In this document: piece after piece, positions 1 through 11,206 of the stretch
Position numbering within the stretch: position 1 is the stretch's first letter
Layout of the letters: each line of letters opens with the position of its first letter
Assembly (NCBI RefSeq): GCF_021390575.1
Contig: NZ_JAJEJQ010000002.1
Coordinates: 1,426,001 to 1,490,000, forward strand
DNA length: 64,000 nt
Source: Paraburkholderia adhaesiva
GTDB lineage: Bacteria > Pseudomonadota > Gammaproteobacteria > Burkholderiales > Burkholderiaceae
Reading direction: 5' to 3'
Notes under the pieces: generated by a model
The model's database searches: none
What the model saw: only the letters and a program-made list of their open reading frames with translations
What the model was told of the DNA's origin: nothing
Program-made: the position numbers and the translations under genes

Positions 1-78
1 TCGGGCGGCGGGCTCAAGGAAGCCGCCACGCGCGAAGTCTGCGACAAGATCCTCACCCAGGCGAAGTCCATGCTCTGA
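1..78 (+). CDS. C-terminal end of a gene truncated by the window edge
   Basis: The first 25 codons read in frame to a TGA at 76-78 and end in the residues KILTQAKSML. The codons are GC-rich at the third position, as in the neighbouring genes, so this is very likely the tail of a real gene entering from the left. Too little is visible to name the product. The next gene starts about 170 bases later on the same strand. Confidence 0.6.
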   Translation, partial: SGGGLKEAATREVCDKILTQAKSML

Positions 79-246
79 CGCCATCTCCGGCCGCGCCAGC
101 TTTCGTCGCGCGGCCCGGCGACCGCATGCCGCATACCCCGCAAGTACGGAAACACACAGGCTGCGCAAGGAACGTGCCGTGTCCGGTTGAACGGGAACGC
201 CATTCGGGTGTCGAACGGTTTTCCGGGTGATTCGGTTGTCACGGAC

Positions 247-690
247 ATGAGCAAGCACAAAACTCCTGTCGTCACGCTTTTTGCAGGCATCGCTGCAATG
301 CTGGTCCCGGCACTCGCGCATGCCGAGTCTCATGACGAGCAGTTCGATTGCACGTCGAATCCCCATGCGTTCGTTTCATCGTTTATCAACGAACGATCGA
401 TCGATCCGAAGCCCAGCCGGGTGGAGTCCAATTCGGTCAACGCATTCCGGCCCGTTCAGAAGGGCCAGCTAAGCGCGTTCGGCTTCCCGATCTATATGGT
501 GCTTGGCTACGAGCGCGACGACACGCTCTTTCACCGCGGCTCGGGAAAGGAAATCGATTCGCCGCTTTACGGCGTGATTGTGTCCGCCCCGGAGGATTCG
601 GTGCGGCTGCGGCTGCGCCAGGCCAACAGCGACGCGACGGTCGAAACCGTCGTACCGTTGCTGTTGACAGCAATTGTCTGCGGCGGCTGA
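247..690 (+). CDS. Small secreted protein of unknown function
   Basis: This 147-residue protein begins with a clear Sec signal peptide: a basic start (MSKHK), a hydrophobic core (VVTLFAGIAAMLVPAL) and an AHA cleavage site near residue 26. The frame is open further upstream from a TTG at 187, but the ATG at 247 puts the signal peptide at the N-terminus and is preferred. The mature part has no motif I recognise; it has two cysteines, one near its start and one at its end (VCGG), which could pair in the periplasm. It stands alone, facing the convergent DUF4337 gene. Function unknown. Confidence 0.65.
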   Translation: MSKHKTPVVTLFAGIAAMLVPALAHAESHDEQFDCTSNPHAFVSSFINERSIDPKPSRVESNSVNAFRPVQKGQLSAFGFPIYMVLGYERDDTLFHRGSGKEIDSPLYGVIVSAPEDSVRLRLRQANSDATVETVVPLLLTAIVCGG

Positions 691-766
691 GTCGCTTGCC
701 GCGATCACGTGAGGCGGCGCGGCCTGTCCGTGCGGATAACAGGCGCTGCGACAGGTACGGCCCGAT

Positions 767-1360
767 TCAGATTGAAAAGAACGCCAGAGCGCCGAGCACC
801 ACGCCCGCCGACGCCATTCCCATCGACACATAAAGCAGCCAGCGACGGCGCGTCAGCAGTGTGATCGCTGTAAGCGCAATCGAAATCTGGATAGCCGTCG
901 TGGCCTGCGCCCAGCGATGATGACCGTGCATGAGCGTTTCGCTGCGTTCATCGTCTAGCGCCACGGCCTTTTCGATCGATTCGGCTTTCTCGCGGATCGG
1001 CTCCTTCTGCTGGCGATAGCGCTCGGCATCGGCGGTGAAGCGGCGTTGCGTTTCACTCGAATTCGCCGAGAGCGCCGCACCCAGTTCGGCAAGATTCTGT
1101 TTCTCGCCTTTGGCCTGGTAGTACGCCCACTGGTTCGCAGCCTCGGTCTTGCGGATCGCCGCCTCGTTTTTGTAATAGAGCGCCAGATTTTCGCTCGTCC
1201 CGCTCTGGTACGCGAAGATCGCACCGATCGACGCGAGGATCGCAGTGATCACCGCCATGCGGCCAGCAAACGGATCGCCCTCCCCGTGGCCGCCGTGGCC
1301 AGCAGCCGCGTGCTCCACCGCGTGATCGTGCGGCCCGTGCACTTCGTACTCTTCAGACAT
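767..1360 (-). CDS. DUF4337 domain-containing membrane protein
   Basis: This 197-residue protein has the layout of the DUF4337 family. A His-rich N-terminal segment (residues 1-30) is followed by one membrane helix (about 35-53), a long charged helical region predicted as coiled coil, and two C-terminal membrane helices around residues 155-195. The ATG at 1360 has a GGAGAG ribosome site 9 bases upstream. The function of the family is unknown; it is common in proteobacteria. It is monocistronic here. The His-rich start could bind metal, but this is only a guess. Confidence 0.85.
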   Translation of the reverse strand: MSEEYEVHGPHDHAVEHAAAGHGGHGEGDPFAGRMAVITAILASIGAIFAYQSGTSENLALYYKNEAAIRKTEAANQWAYYQAKGEKQNLAELGAALSANSSETQRRFTADAERYRQQKEPIREKAESIEKAVALDDERSETLMHGHHRWAQATTAIQISIALTAITLLTRRRWLLYVSMGMASAGVVLGALAFFSI

Positions 1361-2005
1361 GCAAAAACTCTCCGGTAAGGCTTATTCATGTGCGCCGCGA
1401 TTCTTGCATGGCCTGGCAGGCTGACTGCGTCGCGTGTCGCGTGTTGTGCATGGCGTGCCGTTTTTGGCACGCGACCCGATTTCAGGACGCTCCATTATCG
1501 TGAGTACGGCCCGCTTGTCCAGTAGTCGATTTCCATCGTTTCAAAACGAAAAGCGATTTGCAACTTTAGAAAGCAAAACGTTGGATTTATCGGCTGTTTA
1601 TTAAATTATGAAAAACAAGAATGTTGCGTTGCATTGCGCGGTTCAACCGCCTGCAGATTTGGCTCAGGCGCTAGTTAAATGGCGCAAGACCCCGCATCGC
1701 AGCATTTGCTGCAACCGTCGGTCCTGCTCATTCTGCGTTCGCCTTTACCCCGGTCCTCGGACCATTCCGGTATGGAGGCCTGAATCCGATTGTTCTGCAC
1801 GTGAGCGTGGTGAGGCGCGCGGCAGCCAGCGCACTCGTCACCGATGCGATGATTCAGCCGCAGGCGAGCACATCCACTTCTTTCACCACGCGGTGCCAGT
1901 CGAGCGCAAACGAAACCGCCCGCGAAACCGCCGTTCATAGAACGACGATTGCGCGGGCGGAGGCATGCCGCTTTTGAGCGGCTTGCGGGTCTTCGGTAAG
2001 CCGGA
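1361..2005. other. Intergenic region without a convincing gene
   Basis: About 645 bases separate the DUF4337 gene from the end of the liv operon. Part of it (1500-1610) is AT-rich and probably carries the DUF4337 promoter. Short open frames here have no ribosome site and no recognisable domain. A hairpin near 1916-1960 is listed separately as a terminator. Confidence 0.5.
1911..1960 (-). terminator. Candidate terminator of the liv operon
   Basis: Read on the minus strand, CCGCCCGCG (1960-1952) pairs with CGCGGGCGG (1924-1916). The 27-base loop holds a smaller CGTTC/GAACG hairpin, and a short T-rich run (TTTCGTTT) follows. It lies about 45 bases beyond the livF stop codon, where a terminator is expected. 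Confidence 0.45.
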
Positions 2006-2706
<701 letters not shown>

Positions 2707-2707
<1 letters not shown>

Positions 2708-3477
2708 CAGTCCTCTCCGAGATACGCCTTGATCACGCGCGGGTCGTTGCGCACTTCGTCAGGCTTGCCGATCATGATCGGCTTACCGTGCTCCATCACG
2801 AGAATGCGGTCGGACACGCCCATCACGAGGCTCATGTCGTGTTCGATCAGGAGTACGGAAATACCAAACTCGTTTCGCAATCCGTCCACCATCTGCTGCA
2901 GCTCGATCTTCTCCTGCGGGTTCAGACCCGCCGCGGGTTCGTCGAGCATCAGAAGACGCGGCTCGGTGATCATGCAGCGCGCGATTTCGAGCCGGCGCTG
3001 ATGGCCATACGAAAGCGTGCCAGCCTCACGGTTCGCGACGCTCGTGAGGCCAACGCGGTCGAGCCACAGGGCCGCGCGTTCCAGCGCTGCGCGCTCGGCA
3101 CGGCGATACGCGGGCGTCGTGAACAGGCCGCTCAGCAGGTTGCGGTTGACCTTGAGGTGCTGGGCGACCATCAGGTTTTCCAGCACCGTCAACTGCCTGA
3201 AAAGACGAATGTTCTGGAACGTGCGCACGAGCCCGCGCCGCGCCACCTGATGACTCGGCAGCCCCGTGATCGCGTGACCCTGCAGACGGATATCGCCCGA
3301 GGTCGGCTTGTAGAAACCGCCGACGCAGTTGAACACAGTCGTCTTGCCCGCGCCGTTCGGGCCGATGATCGCGAAGACTTCGTTCGCGCGCACATCGAAC
3401 TCGATGCCATCCACGGCGAGCAGGCCGCCGAAGCGCATCTGCAAACCCGATACTTTCAACAACTGTTCTGCGCTCAT
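2707..3477 (-). CDS. livG: Branched-chain amino acid ABC transporter ATPase LivG
   Basis: This 256-residue protein is the second ATPase of the importer. Walker A is GPNGAGKTT, the signature is the LivG-type LSYGHQRRLEIA, and Walker B is LLMLDEPAAGLN; the H-loop is LLIEHDM. The frame is open far upstream into livM, but the ATG at 3477 gives the normal LivG length and overlaps the livM stop by 4 bases (ATGA), which fixes the start. It acts with LivF beneath the LivH-LivM channel. Confidence 0.93.
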
Positions 3478-4754
3478 CGCGGCAACTCCACATGCGGACG
3501 GCTCGCGGGCAGCAGGCCCTGCGGACGCCACATCATCATCAGCACCATCACGAGACCGAAGATCAGCATCCGGTACTCGGCAAAGCCGCGTGCGATTTCC
3601 GGCAGCACGGTCAGCAGGATCGCGGCGAGCACGACGCCCAGTTGCGAGCCCATGCCGCCCAGCACCACCACGGCGAGAATCAGCGCCGATTCGATGAACG
3701 TGAACGACTCGGGCGTAACGAGCCCCTGACGCGCCGCGAAGAACGCACCCGCGAGACCCGCGAACGACGCACCAAGCGTGAACGCGGAAAGCTTCACGCG
3801 CGTCGGGTTCAGACCGAGCGAGCGGCAGGCGATTTCGTCCTCGCGCAGCGCTTCCCACGCGCGGCCCATGGGCATGCGCAACAGGCGACTCGTGACGAAG
3901 AGCGTGAATGCAACCAGCACGAGCGCGAGCAGGTAGAGGAAGATCACCACGTGATCGCCGCTGTATTCCCAGCCCATCAGTTCATGGAACGTCTTTGCGC
4001 CCTCCACGCTCGCGTGGCGCGCCATCTCGAAGCCGAACACGGTCGGCTTCGGAATGCTTGAAATGCCGTCGGGACCGCCCGTGATACTCGTGAGGTTATT
4101 CAGCAGGAGACGAATGATCTCGCCGAAACCGAGTGTGACGATCGCGAGATAGTCGCCGCGCAGACGCAATACCGGAAAGCCGAGCAGGAAACCAAACGTG
4201 GCCGAGGCGAGCGCCGCAAGCGGCAGACATTCCCAGAACGTCAGGCCGAAGTACTGATTGAGCAGCGCATACGTATAGCCGCCGACCGCGTAAAAACCGA
4301 CATAGCCGAGATCGAGCAGACCCGCGAAGCCGACGACGATATTCAGGCCGAGGCCGAGAATCACGTAGATCAGCGCGAGCGTGGCGACGTCCACGGCGCC
4401 GCGCGAACCGACGAAGCCGAAGCCGAGGCCGAATGCGAGCAGCACCCAGATCGCCACGCGCTGGCCACGCGCGCCTGGCACAGGCAGCGCAGGCAAACGC
4501 ACGCCGCTCGTTGCACGCTGGAACAGCGGCTTGACGAGCTGGAACACGAACACGACCGCAGCCGCGATCCAGACGGGTCGCCAGTGCTGCTGCAGCACGA
4601 CCTGATAGCCGTCGAGCGTCAGTTGCAGACCGAGAACCGGCGCGGTGAGGATGATCGTCGCCAGTGCGGCGGCGAATGCCCCCTTCACTGTCTGCGTCGA
4701 GGAAGCGCCATGGGCGCGATTGCTGCCGATGGAAACCGGAATGGGTTGACTCAT
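3474..4754 (-). CDS. livM: Branched-chain amino acid ABC transporter permease LivM
   Basis: This 426-residue inner membrane permease has the LivM core (GLGLNIVVGFAGLLDLGYVG, then the EAA-like loop RAWEALREDEIACRSLGL). It is longer than a minimal LivM because of an N-terminal extension with two extra membrane segments, as seen in LivM/HMPs from Burkholderiales. The chosen start (MSQPIPVS at 4754) lies only 7 bases after the livH stop. It pairs with LivH to form the membrane channel. Confidence 0.9.
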   Translation of the reverse strand: MSQPIPVSIGSNRAHGASSTQTVKGAFAAALATIILTAPVLGLQLTLDGYQVVLQQHWRPVWIAAAVVFVFQLVKPLFQRATSGVRLPALPVPGARGQRVAIWVLLAFGLGFGFVGSRGAVDVATLALIYVILGLGLNIVVGFAGLLDLGYVGFYAVGGYTYALLNQYFGLTFWECLPLAALASATFGFLLGFPVLRLRGDYLAIVTLGFGEIIRLLLNNLTSITGGPDGISSIPKPTVFGFEMARHASVEGAKTFHELMGWEYSGDHVVIFLYLLALVLVAFTLFVTSRLLRMPMGRAWEALREDEIACRSLGLNPTRVKLSAFTLGASFAGLAGAFFAARQGLVTPESFTFIESALILAVVVLGGMGSQLGVVLAAILLTVLPEIARGFAEYRMLIFGLVMVLMMMWRPQGLLPASRPHVELPR

Positions 4755-4761
4755 GACGTCC

Positions 4762-5688
<927 letters not shown>

Positions 5689-5763
5689 GCAAACACCTCG
5701 CGGCAATAAGACCGATCAAGACCGCTCACAGCGGTCAGGCCCGGATTTGAAACCGCCGGATTT

Positions 5764-5800
5764 GAAAACGCCCCGCCCGTCGCAACGAGGAGCGGGGCGT
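5764..5800 (-). terminator. Intra-operon hairpin between livK and livH
   Basis: On the minus strand ACGCCCCGC (5800-5792) pairs perfectly with GCGGGGCGT (5776-5768), followed by a short T run (TTTC). It sits 19 bases after the livK stop and upstream of livH. Such partial terminators between a binding-protein gene and its permeases usually set the excess of binding protein over channel. That role is inferred here. Confidence 0.6.
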
Positions 5801-5818
5801 CCGGTTGACGCGCCGTGA

Positions 5819-6937
5819 TTAGTTAGCGGCGGTCTTCGTGGCGTCCTTGTGCCACGTGAAAACGACGAAGCGGAACGCCTTCAGGTCGCCCTGTGCGTCG
5901 TATTCCACCTTGCCGATCGGCGTGCTGAACGCGTTCTTGTGGATGTAAGCAGCGACCTTGGTCGGGTCGGTGCTCTTCGCACCCGCGATACCGTTGGCGA
6001 TCACTTCGACCGCGGCGTACGACGGCATCTGGAACGGACCGTTAGCGTCGCGCTTCGCGTCGGCGAATGCCTTCACGAGCTTCGCGTTCGCGGGATCAGC
6101 GGAGAAGTCGGCCGGCAGCGTGACGAGCATGCCTTCCGAAGCCGCGCCGGCGATGGCCGTCACGTCCTTGTTGCCCACGCCTTCAGGTCCCATGAACGTG
6201 GCCTTCACGCCCTGTTCGCGCGACTGGCGCAGCAGGAGGCCCATTTCCGGGTGGTAGCCGCCGAAGTACACAAAGTCCACGCCCTGCGACTTGAGCTTCG
6301 TGACGATTGCCGAGTAATCCGAATCACCTGCGTTGATGCCTTCGAACACGACGACCGGGATGTGCGCCTTGTCGAGCGCGCCCTTCACCGACGTCGCAAT
6401 GCCCTGGCCATACGACTGCTTGTCGTGCAGGATCGCAACCTTCTTCGGCTTGACCTTGTTGATGATGTAGGCAGCGGCTGCGGGACCTTGCTGGTCGTCA
6501 CGGCCGATCGTGCGGAAGATGAACTGGCGCTTCTTGCCTTCGGTGAGCTGCGGTGCGGTGGCCGACGGCGTGACCATCACGACGCCTTCGTTCTCGTAGA
6601 TGTCCGACGCGGGGATCGTCGAGCCCGAGCAGACGTGGCCGACCACGAACTGGATGTGCTGCGAAACGATCTTGTTGGCAACGGCGACGGCCTGCTTCGG
6701 CTCGCACGAATCATCCATCAGGACGGCTTCGAGCTTGTTGCCGTTCACGCCGCCAGCGGCGTTGATCTGCTCGATAGCGGTCAGTGCGCCCGCCTTGACC
6801 ATGTCGCCGTACTGGGCGACCGCGCCGCTGAACGGACCGGCGATGGCGATTTTCACAGTGTCGGCGTGCGCAGCAGCTGCACCCATGGAGAGCAGCGCGG
6901 CAGCGACAGAAAGGGAAGTAAGGCGAGACAACATCAT
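5819..6937 (-). CDS. livK: Branched-chain amino acid ABC transporter substrate-binding protein
   Basis: This 372-residue periplasmic binding protein has a Sec signal peptide (MMLSRLTSLSVAAALLSMG, cleavage after AHA) and the opening TVKIAIAGPFSGAVAQYGD typical of LivJ/LivK (Leu/Ile/Val-binding). The longer frame from 7120 has no signal peptide, so the ATG at 6937, behind an AGGAG site, is chosen. It is first in the operon and captures the substrate for LivHMGF. A Cys pair (DDSCEP...VGHVCSGS) matches the disulfide of the family. Confidence 0.92.
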   Translation of the reverse strand: MMLSRLTSLSVAAALLSMGAAAAHADTVKIAIAGPFSGAVAQYGDMVKAGALTAIEQINAAGGVNGNKLEAVLMDDSCEPKQAVAVANKIVSQHIQFVVGHVCSGSTIPASDIYENEGVVMVTPSATAPQLTEGKKRQFIFRTIGRDDQQGPAAAAYIINKVKPKKVAILHDKQSYGQGIATSVKGALDKAHIPVVVFEGINAGDSDYSAIVTKLKSQGVDFVYFGGYHPEMGLLLRQSREQGVKATFMGPEGVGNKDVTAIAGAASEGMLVTLPADFSADPANAKLVKAFADAKRDANGPFQMPSYAAVEVIANGIAGAKSTDPTKVAAYIHKNAFSTPIGKVEYDAQGDLKAFRFVVFTWHKDATKTAAN

Positions 6938-7968
6938 CAGGAGCTCCTCGTTTGTTTTCGGGTCAACCGGACAGTCGGGTTGACGTGCGCAAACGAACAG
7001 CACTCCAGGGAACCTGCCATGGAGAACAACCATGACGGGCCAAAGAAAAGACGTGACGGGGCCCGGCATGTACCGGCCGCCTTGTCGCGACCGAGTTCGG
7101 AGAGATTGCACGGAATACAACCTCTAATGCGCAAGCGATCCGCCTGCCCCGTCCGCTGCATTTCGTACTGGAAAGGTGGTCCAGCCTGAATCAGCGACGG
7201 GCGGATACTAACAACAAAGAGTTGTGAACGCAACCATGAGGTTTTCAAACTTTGATGAGAATATGGGGTCGCATTGAACGGGCGCGAAATGGGCGCGAAA
7301 TGGGGCGCGACAGGATGAAAGTTGTTGAAAATGCACGAAAAATCGCGCCCGGATGCGGCCGGAGCGGATCTGCAGGCCGAAGACGACCGGCTGGTGCGGC
7401 TCTCCAGAGAATGTTTTCAAAACCTTTCTGGCTGAATATCGCGAATTAATTGAAGATAATTGGATTCTCTTAATGGCTACATTATATTCGGCCTCCCAGC
7501 ATATTTTCGATAGCTGACAGATCATCCGTCATATCGCAAAATAAACCTATGGAAAACCCTAAATGCAAACCACGCCATCATGTTGATTCACAAAGAAAAT
7601 CACCCCATGAAGCCTGCTACCATGATGCCATTGAACGTCAAACCAACTCGATAATCCCCCCATTGAACATCGCCATAACCTTCCGAAACGAAACCCGGAA
7701 AAATTCCACTCCCATGCCGGATTTTCTGAAAAACAAGCCGGAATACACGCTCGCGAGGCGCAAACAAAGCGGCGCACCGCCGCGGCAAAATGACCTTCCA
7801 GCGCCCCGATAGCCCATCCGAAAGTGGTATCCTCGCACCCTCGCCGTCGGACCACTGCACCATAACGTCGCGCGCCGCAGAACAATCGGGGCCGCGCGCG
7901 GGATGACGGCGACGCCGCGCCACGCGGCAATATCATCCAGACCTGAAGTTTCGGGGGAGATCCCACGC
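6938..7968. other. Long divergent intergenic region with a triple repeat
   Basis: This 1-kb gap separates the divergent livK and the next ABC operon, and must hold both promoters. It includes an AT-rich part (about 7400-7700) unlike the GC-rich genes on either side. Three near-identical copies of GGGCGCGAAAT lie side by side at 7280-7310. Open frames across it lack ribosome sites and recognisable domains, so I call no gene. Confidence 0.5.
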
Positions 7969-8955
7969 ATGAAGTCGTTCAAGCTGGCCGGCAAGGCCGC
8001 CACCCAAACCCTCATCGGCAGCGCCATCGCACTGTCGCTGTTCTCCGGCGCCGCTCACGCGCAAACCGCCACCGTTGAAGTGCTGTCGATCGTCGAGCAC
8101 CCCGCGCTCGACGCGATCCGCGACGGTGTGCGCGACGAACTGAAGGCCGCCGGCTACGACGCAGGCAAGAACCTGAAGTGGGAATACCAGAGCGCGCAGG
8201 GCAATACCGGCACCGCCGCGCAGATCGCCCGCAAGTTCGTTGGCGACAATCCGAGCGCAATCGTCGCGATCGCAACGCCTTCGGCGCAGGCCGTCGTCGC
8301 CGCGACGAAGACCGTGCCGGTCGTCTACGCGGGCGTGACTGACCCGGTCGCCGCACAACTCGTGAAGGGCTGGACGGCGAGCGGCACCAACGTCACCGGC
8401 GTCTCGGACAAGCTCCCGCTCGACAAGCAGGTCGCACTGATCAAGCGCGTCGTGCCGAATGCGAAGACCGTGGGCATGGTCTACAACCCGGGCGAGGCAA
8501 ACTCGGTCGTGGTCGTGAAGGCGCTCAAGGAACTGCTCGCGAAAGACGGCATGACGCTCAAGGAAGCCGCCGCACCGCGCACCGTCGATATCGCACCGGC
8601 CGCCAAGAGCCTGATCGGCAAGGTCGACGTGATCTACACGAACACGGACAACAACGTGGTCTCGGCCTATGAGGCGCTCGTGAAGGTTGCCAACGACGCG
8701 AAGATCCCGCTCATCGCCTCCGATACGGACAGCGTGAAGCGCGGCGCAATTGCTGCGCTCGGTATCGACTACGGCAACCTCGGCCATCAGACCGGCAAGG
8801 TCGTCGTGCGTATCCTGAAGGGCGAGAAGCCCGGCGCGATCGCATCGGAAACGAGCAACGACCTGCAACTGTTCGTGAACCCGGCTGCGGCGCAGAAGCA
8901 AGGTGTGACGCTGTCCGCCGATCTGCTCAAGGAAGCGACCACGGTCGTCAAGTAA
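7969..8955 (+). CDS. PF04392-type ABC transporter substrate-binding protein (TrpX-like)
   Basis: This 328-residue periplasmic protein has a signal peptide ending AHA/QT and the family opening VEVLSIVEHPALDAIRDGV. The fold is the two-lobed type B binding protein of PF04392, whose Gram-positive members (TrpX, TrpP-type clusters) bind tryptophan or tyrosine. The ATG at 7969 follows a GGGGGAG ribosome site. The frame is open 22 codons upstream but those codons would precede the signal peptide. A permease and an ATPase follow directly. The true ligand is unknown. Confidence 0.88.
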   Translation: MKSFKLAGKAATQTLIGSAIALSLFSGAAHAQTATVEVLSIVEHPALDAIRDGVRDELKAAGYDAGKNLKWEYQSAQGNTGTAAQIARKFVGDNPSAIVAIATPSAQAVVAATKTVPVVYAGVTDPVAAQLVKGWTASGTNVTGVSDKLPLDKQVALIKRVVPNAKTVGMVYNPGEANSVVVVKALKELLAKDGMTLKEAAAPRTVDIAPAAKSLIGKVDVIYTNTDNNVVSAYEALVKVANDAKIPLIASDTDSVKRGAIAALGIDYGNLGHQTGKVVVRILKGEKPGAIASETSNDLQLFVNPAAAQKQGVTLSADLLKEATTVVK

Positions 8956-9141
8956 AGCCGCTTCGTCGCGACATGTGCCCGCCTCATGCGGGCGCGTGTT
9001 GCGAACGGCTGGCAGGCCAGTAGAAAAACCGGCGTGCTCCTTTCGGGCACGCACGGACGCGAAGTCTCCCCGCCCGGGCGCGTCCTCCGTCGGCAAGTCC
9101 GATACACCCCGGCGGGAGACCGCAACAGGATTTTTGTTCCC

Positions 9142-10038
9142 ATGTCTCTTTACTCGCTTCTGGGCGCCCTGGAGATCGGCCTGATCTTCAGTCTCGTCGC
9201 CCTGGGGGTGCTGATTTCGTTTCGCATCCTGAATTTTCCCGACCTCACCGTCGACGGCAGCTTTCCCCTTGGCGGCGCCGTCGCGGCGACGCTGATCGCC
9301 TCCGGTCACGATCCGTTTCTCGCGACCGCCTGCGCGATGATCGCGGGCGCGATGGCCGGCTTCGTCACGGGCTGGCTTAATGTGCGCCTGAAAATCATGG
9401 ATCTGCTCGCCAGCATCCTGATGATGATCGCGCTCTACTCGGTCAACCTGCGCGTGATGGGTGCGCCGAACGTGCCGCTCATTTCCGAAGCCACTGTCTT
9501 CACGATGATTCAGCCCACCTGGATGCCCGACTACGTGCTGCGCCCGGTCGCACTGCTCGTGATCGTCATCGTTGCGAAGTGCGGCGTGGACTGGTTCTTC
9601 TCGTCGCAATACGGCCTCGCGCTGCGCGCCACGGGCGCGAATCCGCGCATGGCGCGCGCCCAGGGCATCGCTACGGGCCGCGCGACGCTGGCCGGCATGG
9701 CGCTGTCGAACGCGCTCGTCGCAACGGCCGGCGCGCTCTTCGCGCAGACCCAGGGCGGCTCGGACATCTCGATGGGCATCGGCACGATCGTGATCGGTCT
9801 TGCGGCCGTGATCATCGGCGAAAGCATTCTGCCCGCGCGCCGTCTCGTGCTCACGACGCTCGCCGCTGTGCTCGGCGCGATTCTTTATCGTTTCTTCATC
9901 GCGCTCGCGCTCAACAGCGACTTTATCGGACTCAAGGCGCAGGACCTTAATCTCGTGACTGCCGCCCTCGTGACGATCGCACTCGTGCTGCCTGCGACGC
10001 GCAAGAAACTCTTCGGCCGCAAGAACGGGAGGGCATAA
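9142..10038 (+). CDS. ABC transporter permease, partner of PF04392 binding protein
   Basis: This 298-residue membrane protein contains the family motif FRILNFPDLTVDGSFPLGGA and many hydrophobic helices of the BPD_transp_2 (LivH/RbsC-like) fold. The start at 9142 (MSLYSLLGALEIGLIF) is favoured over the earlier frame start at 8986 because it begins at the first membrane helix. It presumably forms a homodimeric channel, as there is only one permease gene. It ends 3 bases before the ATPase gene. Confidence 0.87.
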   Translation: MSLYSLLGALEIGLIFSLVALGVLISFRILNFPDLTVDGSFPLGGAVAATLIASGHDPFLATACAMIAGAMAGFVTGWLNVRLKIMDLLASILMMIALYSVNLRVMGAPNVPLISEATVFTMIQPTWMPDYVLRPVALLVIVIVAKCGVDWFFSSQYGLALRATGANPRMARAQGIATGRATLAGMALSNALVATAGALFAQTQGGSDISMGIGTIVIGLAAVIIGESILPARRLVLTTLAAVLGAILYRFFIALALNSDFIGLKAQDLNLVTAALVTIALVLPATRKKLFGRKNGRA

Positions 10039-10041
10039 GCG

Positions 10042-10836
10042 ATGCTCAGCGCAAAGGACCTCAGGCTCACATTCAATCCCGGCACGCCGATCGAAATGCG
10101 TGCGCTGCGCGGGCTCACGCTCGAAATCCCGACTAGTCAGTTCGTCTCCGTGATCGGCTCGAACGGCGCGGGCAAGTCGACCTTCCTCAACGCGGTCAGC
10201 GGCGACCAGATGGTCGACGAAGGCTCGATCACGATCGACGGCCAGGACGTCACGAAGAAGCACGCATGGGATCGCGCGCACCTCGTCGCACGCGTGTTCC
10301 AGGACCCGATGGCGGGCACCTGCGAAGCCCTCACTATCGAGGAAAACATGGCGCTCGCCATGGCGCGCGGCAAGCGTCGCGGCTTCGGCCCGGCGCTGCG
10401 CAAGCAGGACCGCGAGCTCTTCCGCGACAAGCTGCGTCTTTTGAACCTCGGCCTCGAAAACCGGCTGACCGACCGCATTGGCCTGCTCTCCGGCGGCCAG
10501 CGCCAGGCCGTGAGCCTGTTGATGGCTTCGCTGCAGCCCTCGCGCATCCTGCTGCTCGACGAGCATACGGCCGCACTCGATCCGAAAACGGCTGCGTTCG
10601 TGCTGGAACTGACTGCGCGCATCGTGGAGGAAGCCAAGCTCACGACGATGATGGTCACGCACAGCATGCGCCAGGCGCTCGACTACGGTCAGCGCACGAT
10701 CATGCTGCACCAGGGCCAGGTCGTGCTGGATGTTTCAGGCGACGAGCGGCGCGGCCTCGACGTGCCGGACCTGCTGCGCATGTTCGAACAGACGCGACAC
10801 GAAAAGCTCGACGACGACGGCCTGCTGCTCAGTTGA
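10042..10836 (+). CDS. ABC transporter ATPase, partner of PF04392 binding protein
   Basis: This 264-residue ATPase has Walker A (GSNGAGKST), the signature LSGGQRQAVSL and a Walker B reading LLLDEHTAALDP. The His in place of the usual Pro after DE is characteristic of this subfamily, so it is not a defect. The H-loop is MVTHSM. It completes a three-gene importer that ends at a strong terminator 20 bases downstream. Confidence 0.9.
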   Translation: MLSAKDLRLTFNPGTPIEMRALRGLTLEIPTSQFVSVIGSNGAGKSTFLNAVSGDQMVDEGSITIDGQDVTKKHAWDRAHLVARVFQDPMAGTCEALTIEENMALAMARGKRRGFGPALRKQDRELFRDKLRLLNLGLENRLTDRIGLLSGGQRQAVSLLMASLQPSRILLLDEHTAALDPKTAAFVLELTARIVEEAKLTTMMVTHSMRQALDYGQRTIMLHQGQVVLDVSGDERRGLDVPDLLRMFEQTRHEKLDDDGLLLS

Positions 10837-10857
10837 GCGTCGCGCGTTGACATGGAC

Positions 10858-10894
10858 AAGCCCGCCGGCATCGCTGCCGGCGGGCTTTTTCTTT
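10858..10894 (+). terminator. Rho-independent terminator of the ABC operon
   Basis: A 13-bp perfect stem (AAGCCCGCCGGCA at 10858-10870 with TGCCGGCGGGCTT at 10875-10887) closes a TCGC loop and runs into TTTCTTTT. This is a textbook intrinsic terminator just after the ATPase stop codon. Confidence 0.93.
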
Positions 10895-11113
10895 TCAGCA
10901 ATTTGATTTGCATTACGAACTATATTCACCCGTAACGAACAGCCTCGACGGCTTGGCTGAATCGCCGTGTCAAGCCGCCATCGGCGGCTTTAAGTGCGGC
11001 GCCCAGCCGGTCGCAAGCCCACGTTTTCGCGCGCAGCGGACCGCCCCACCACCCCTGCCCCGAACACGACGCGGCGCAAAGTCGCACTACTGTTCGGCCA
11101 AACTTGCCGCAAC

Positions 11114-11135
11114 TGTATATGGCCATACGTATACA
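11114..11135. promoter_or_regulatory. Palindromic operator upstream of the aminotransferase gene
   Basis: TGTATA (11114-11119) and TATACA (11130-11135) form a perfect inverted repeat around ten bases. A TTGACA hexamer follows at 11142. The palindrome lies 72 bases upstream of the aminotransferase ATG, in an AT-rich patch inside GC-rich DNA. Its shape suits a dimeric regulator such as a GntR or LysR type, but no regulator gene is adjacent. Confidence 0.5.
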
Positions 11136-11206
11136 TCCGGGTTGACACTGCATTTTCGCCATCGCGCCCGCACCTTTCGCGAGAACCGCCGCAAACAGGT
11201 ACCCAC

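Noticed and set aside
7933..10710. Very long minus-strand open frame (about 925 codons) opposite the PF04392 ABC operon
   Set aside because: It is the mirror of three well-supported plus-strand genes, rich in His, Arg and Asp, with no ribosome site or domain; it arises from GC-rich third codon positions.
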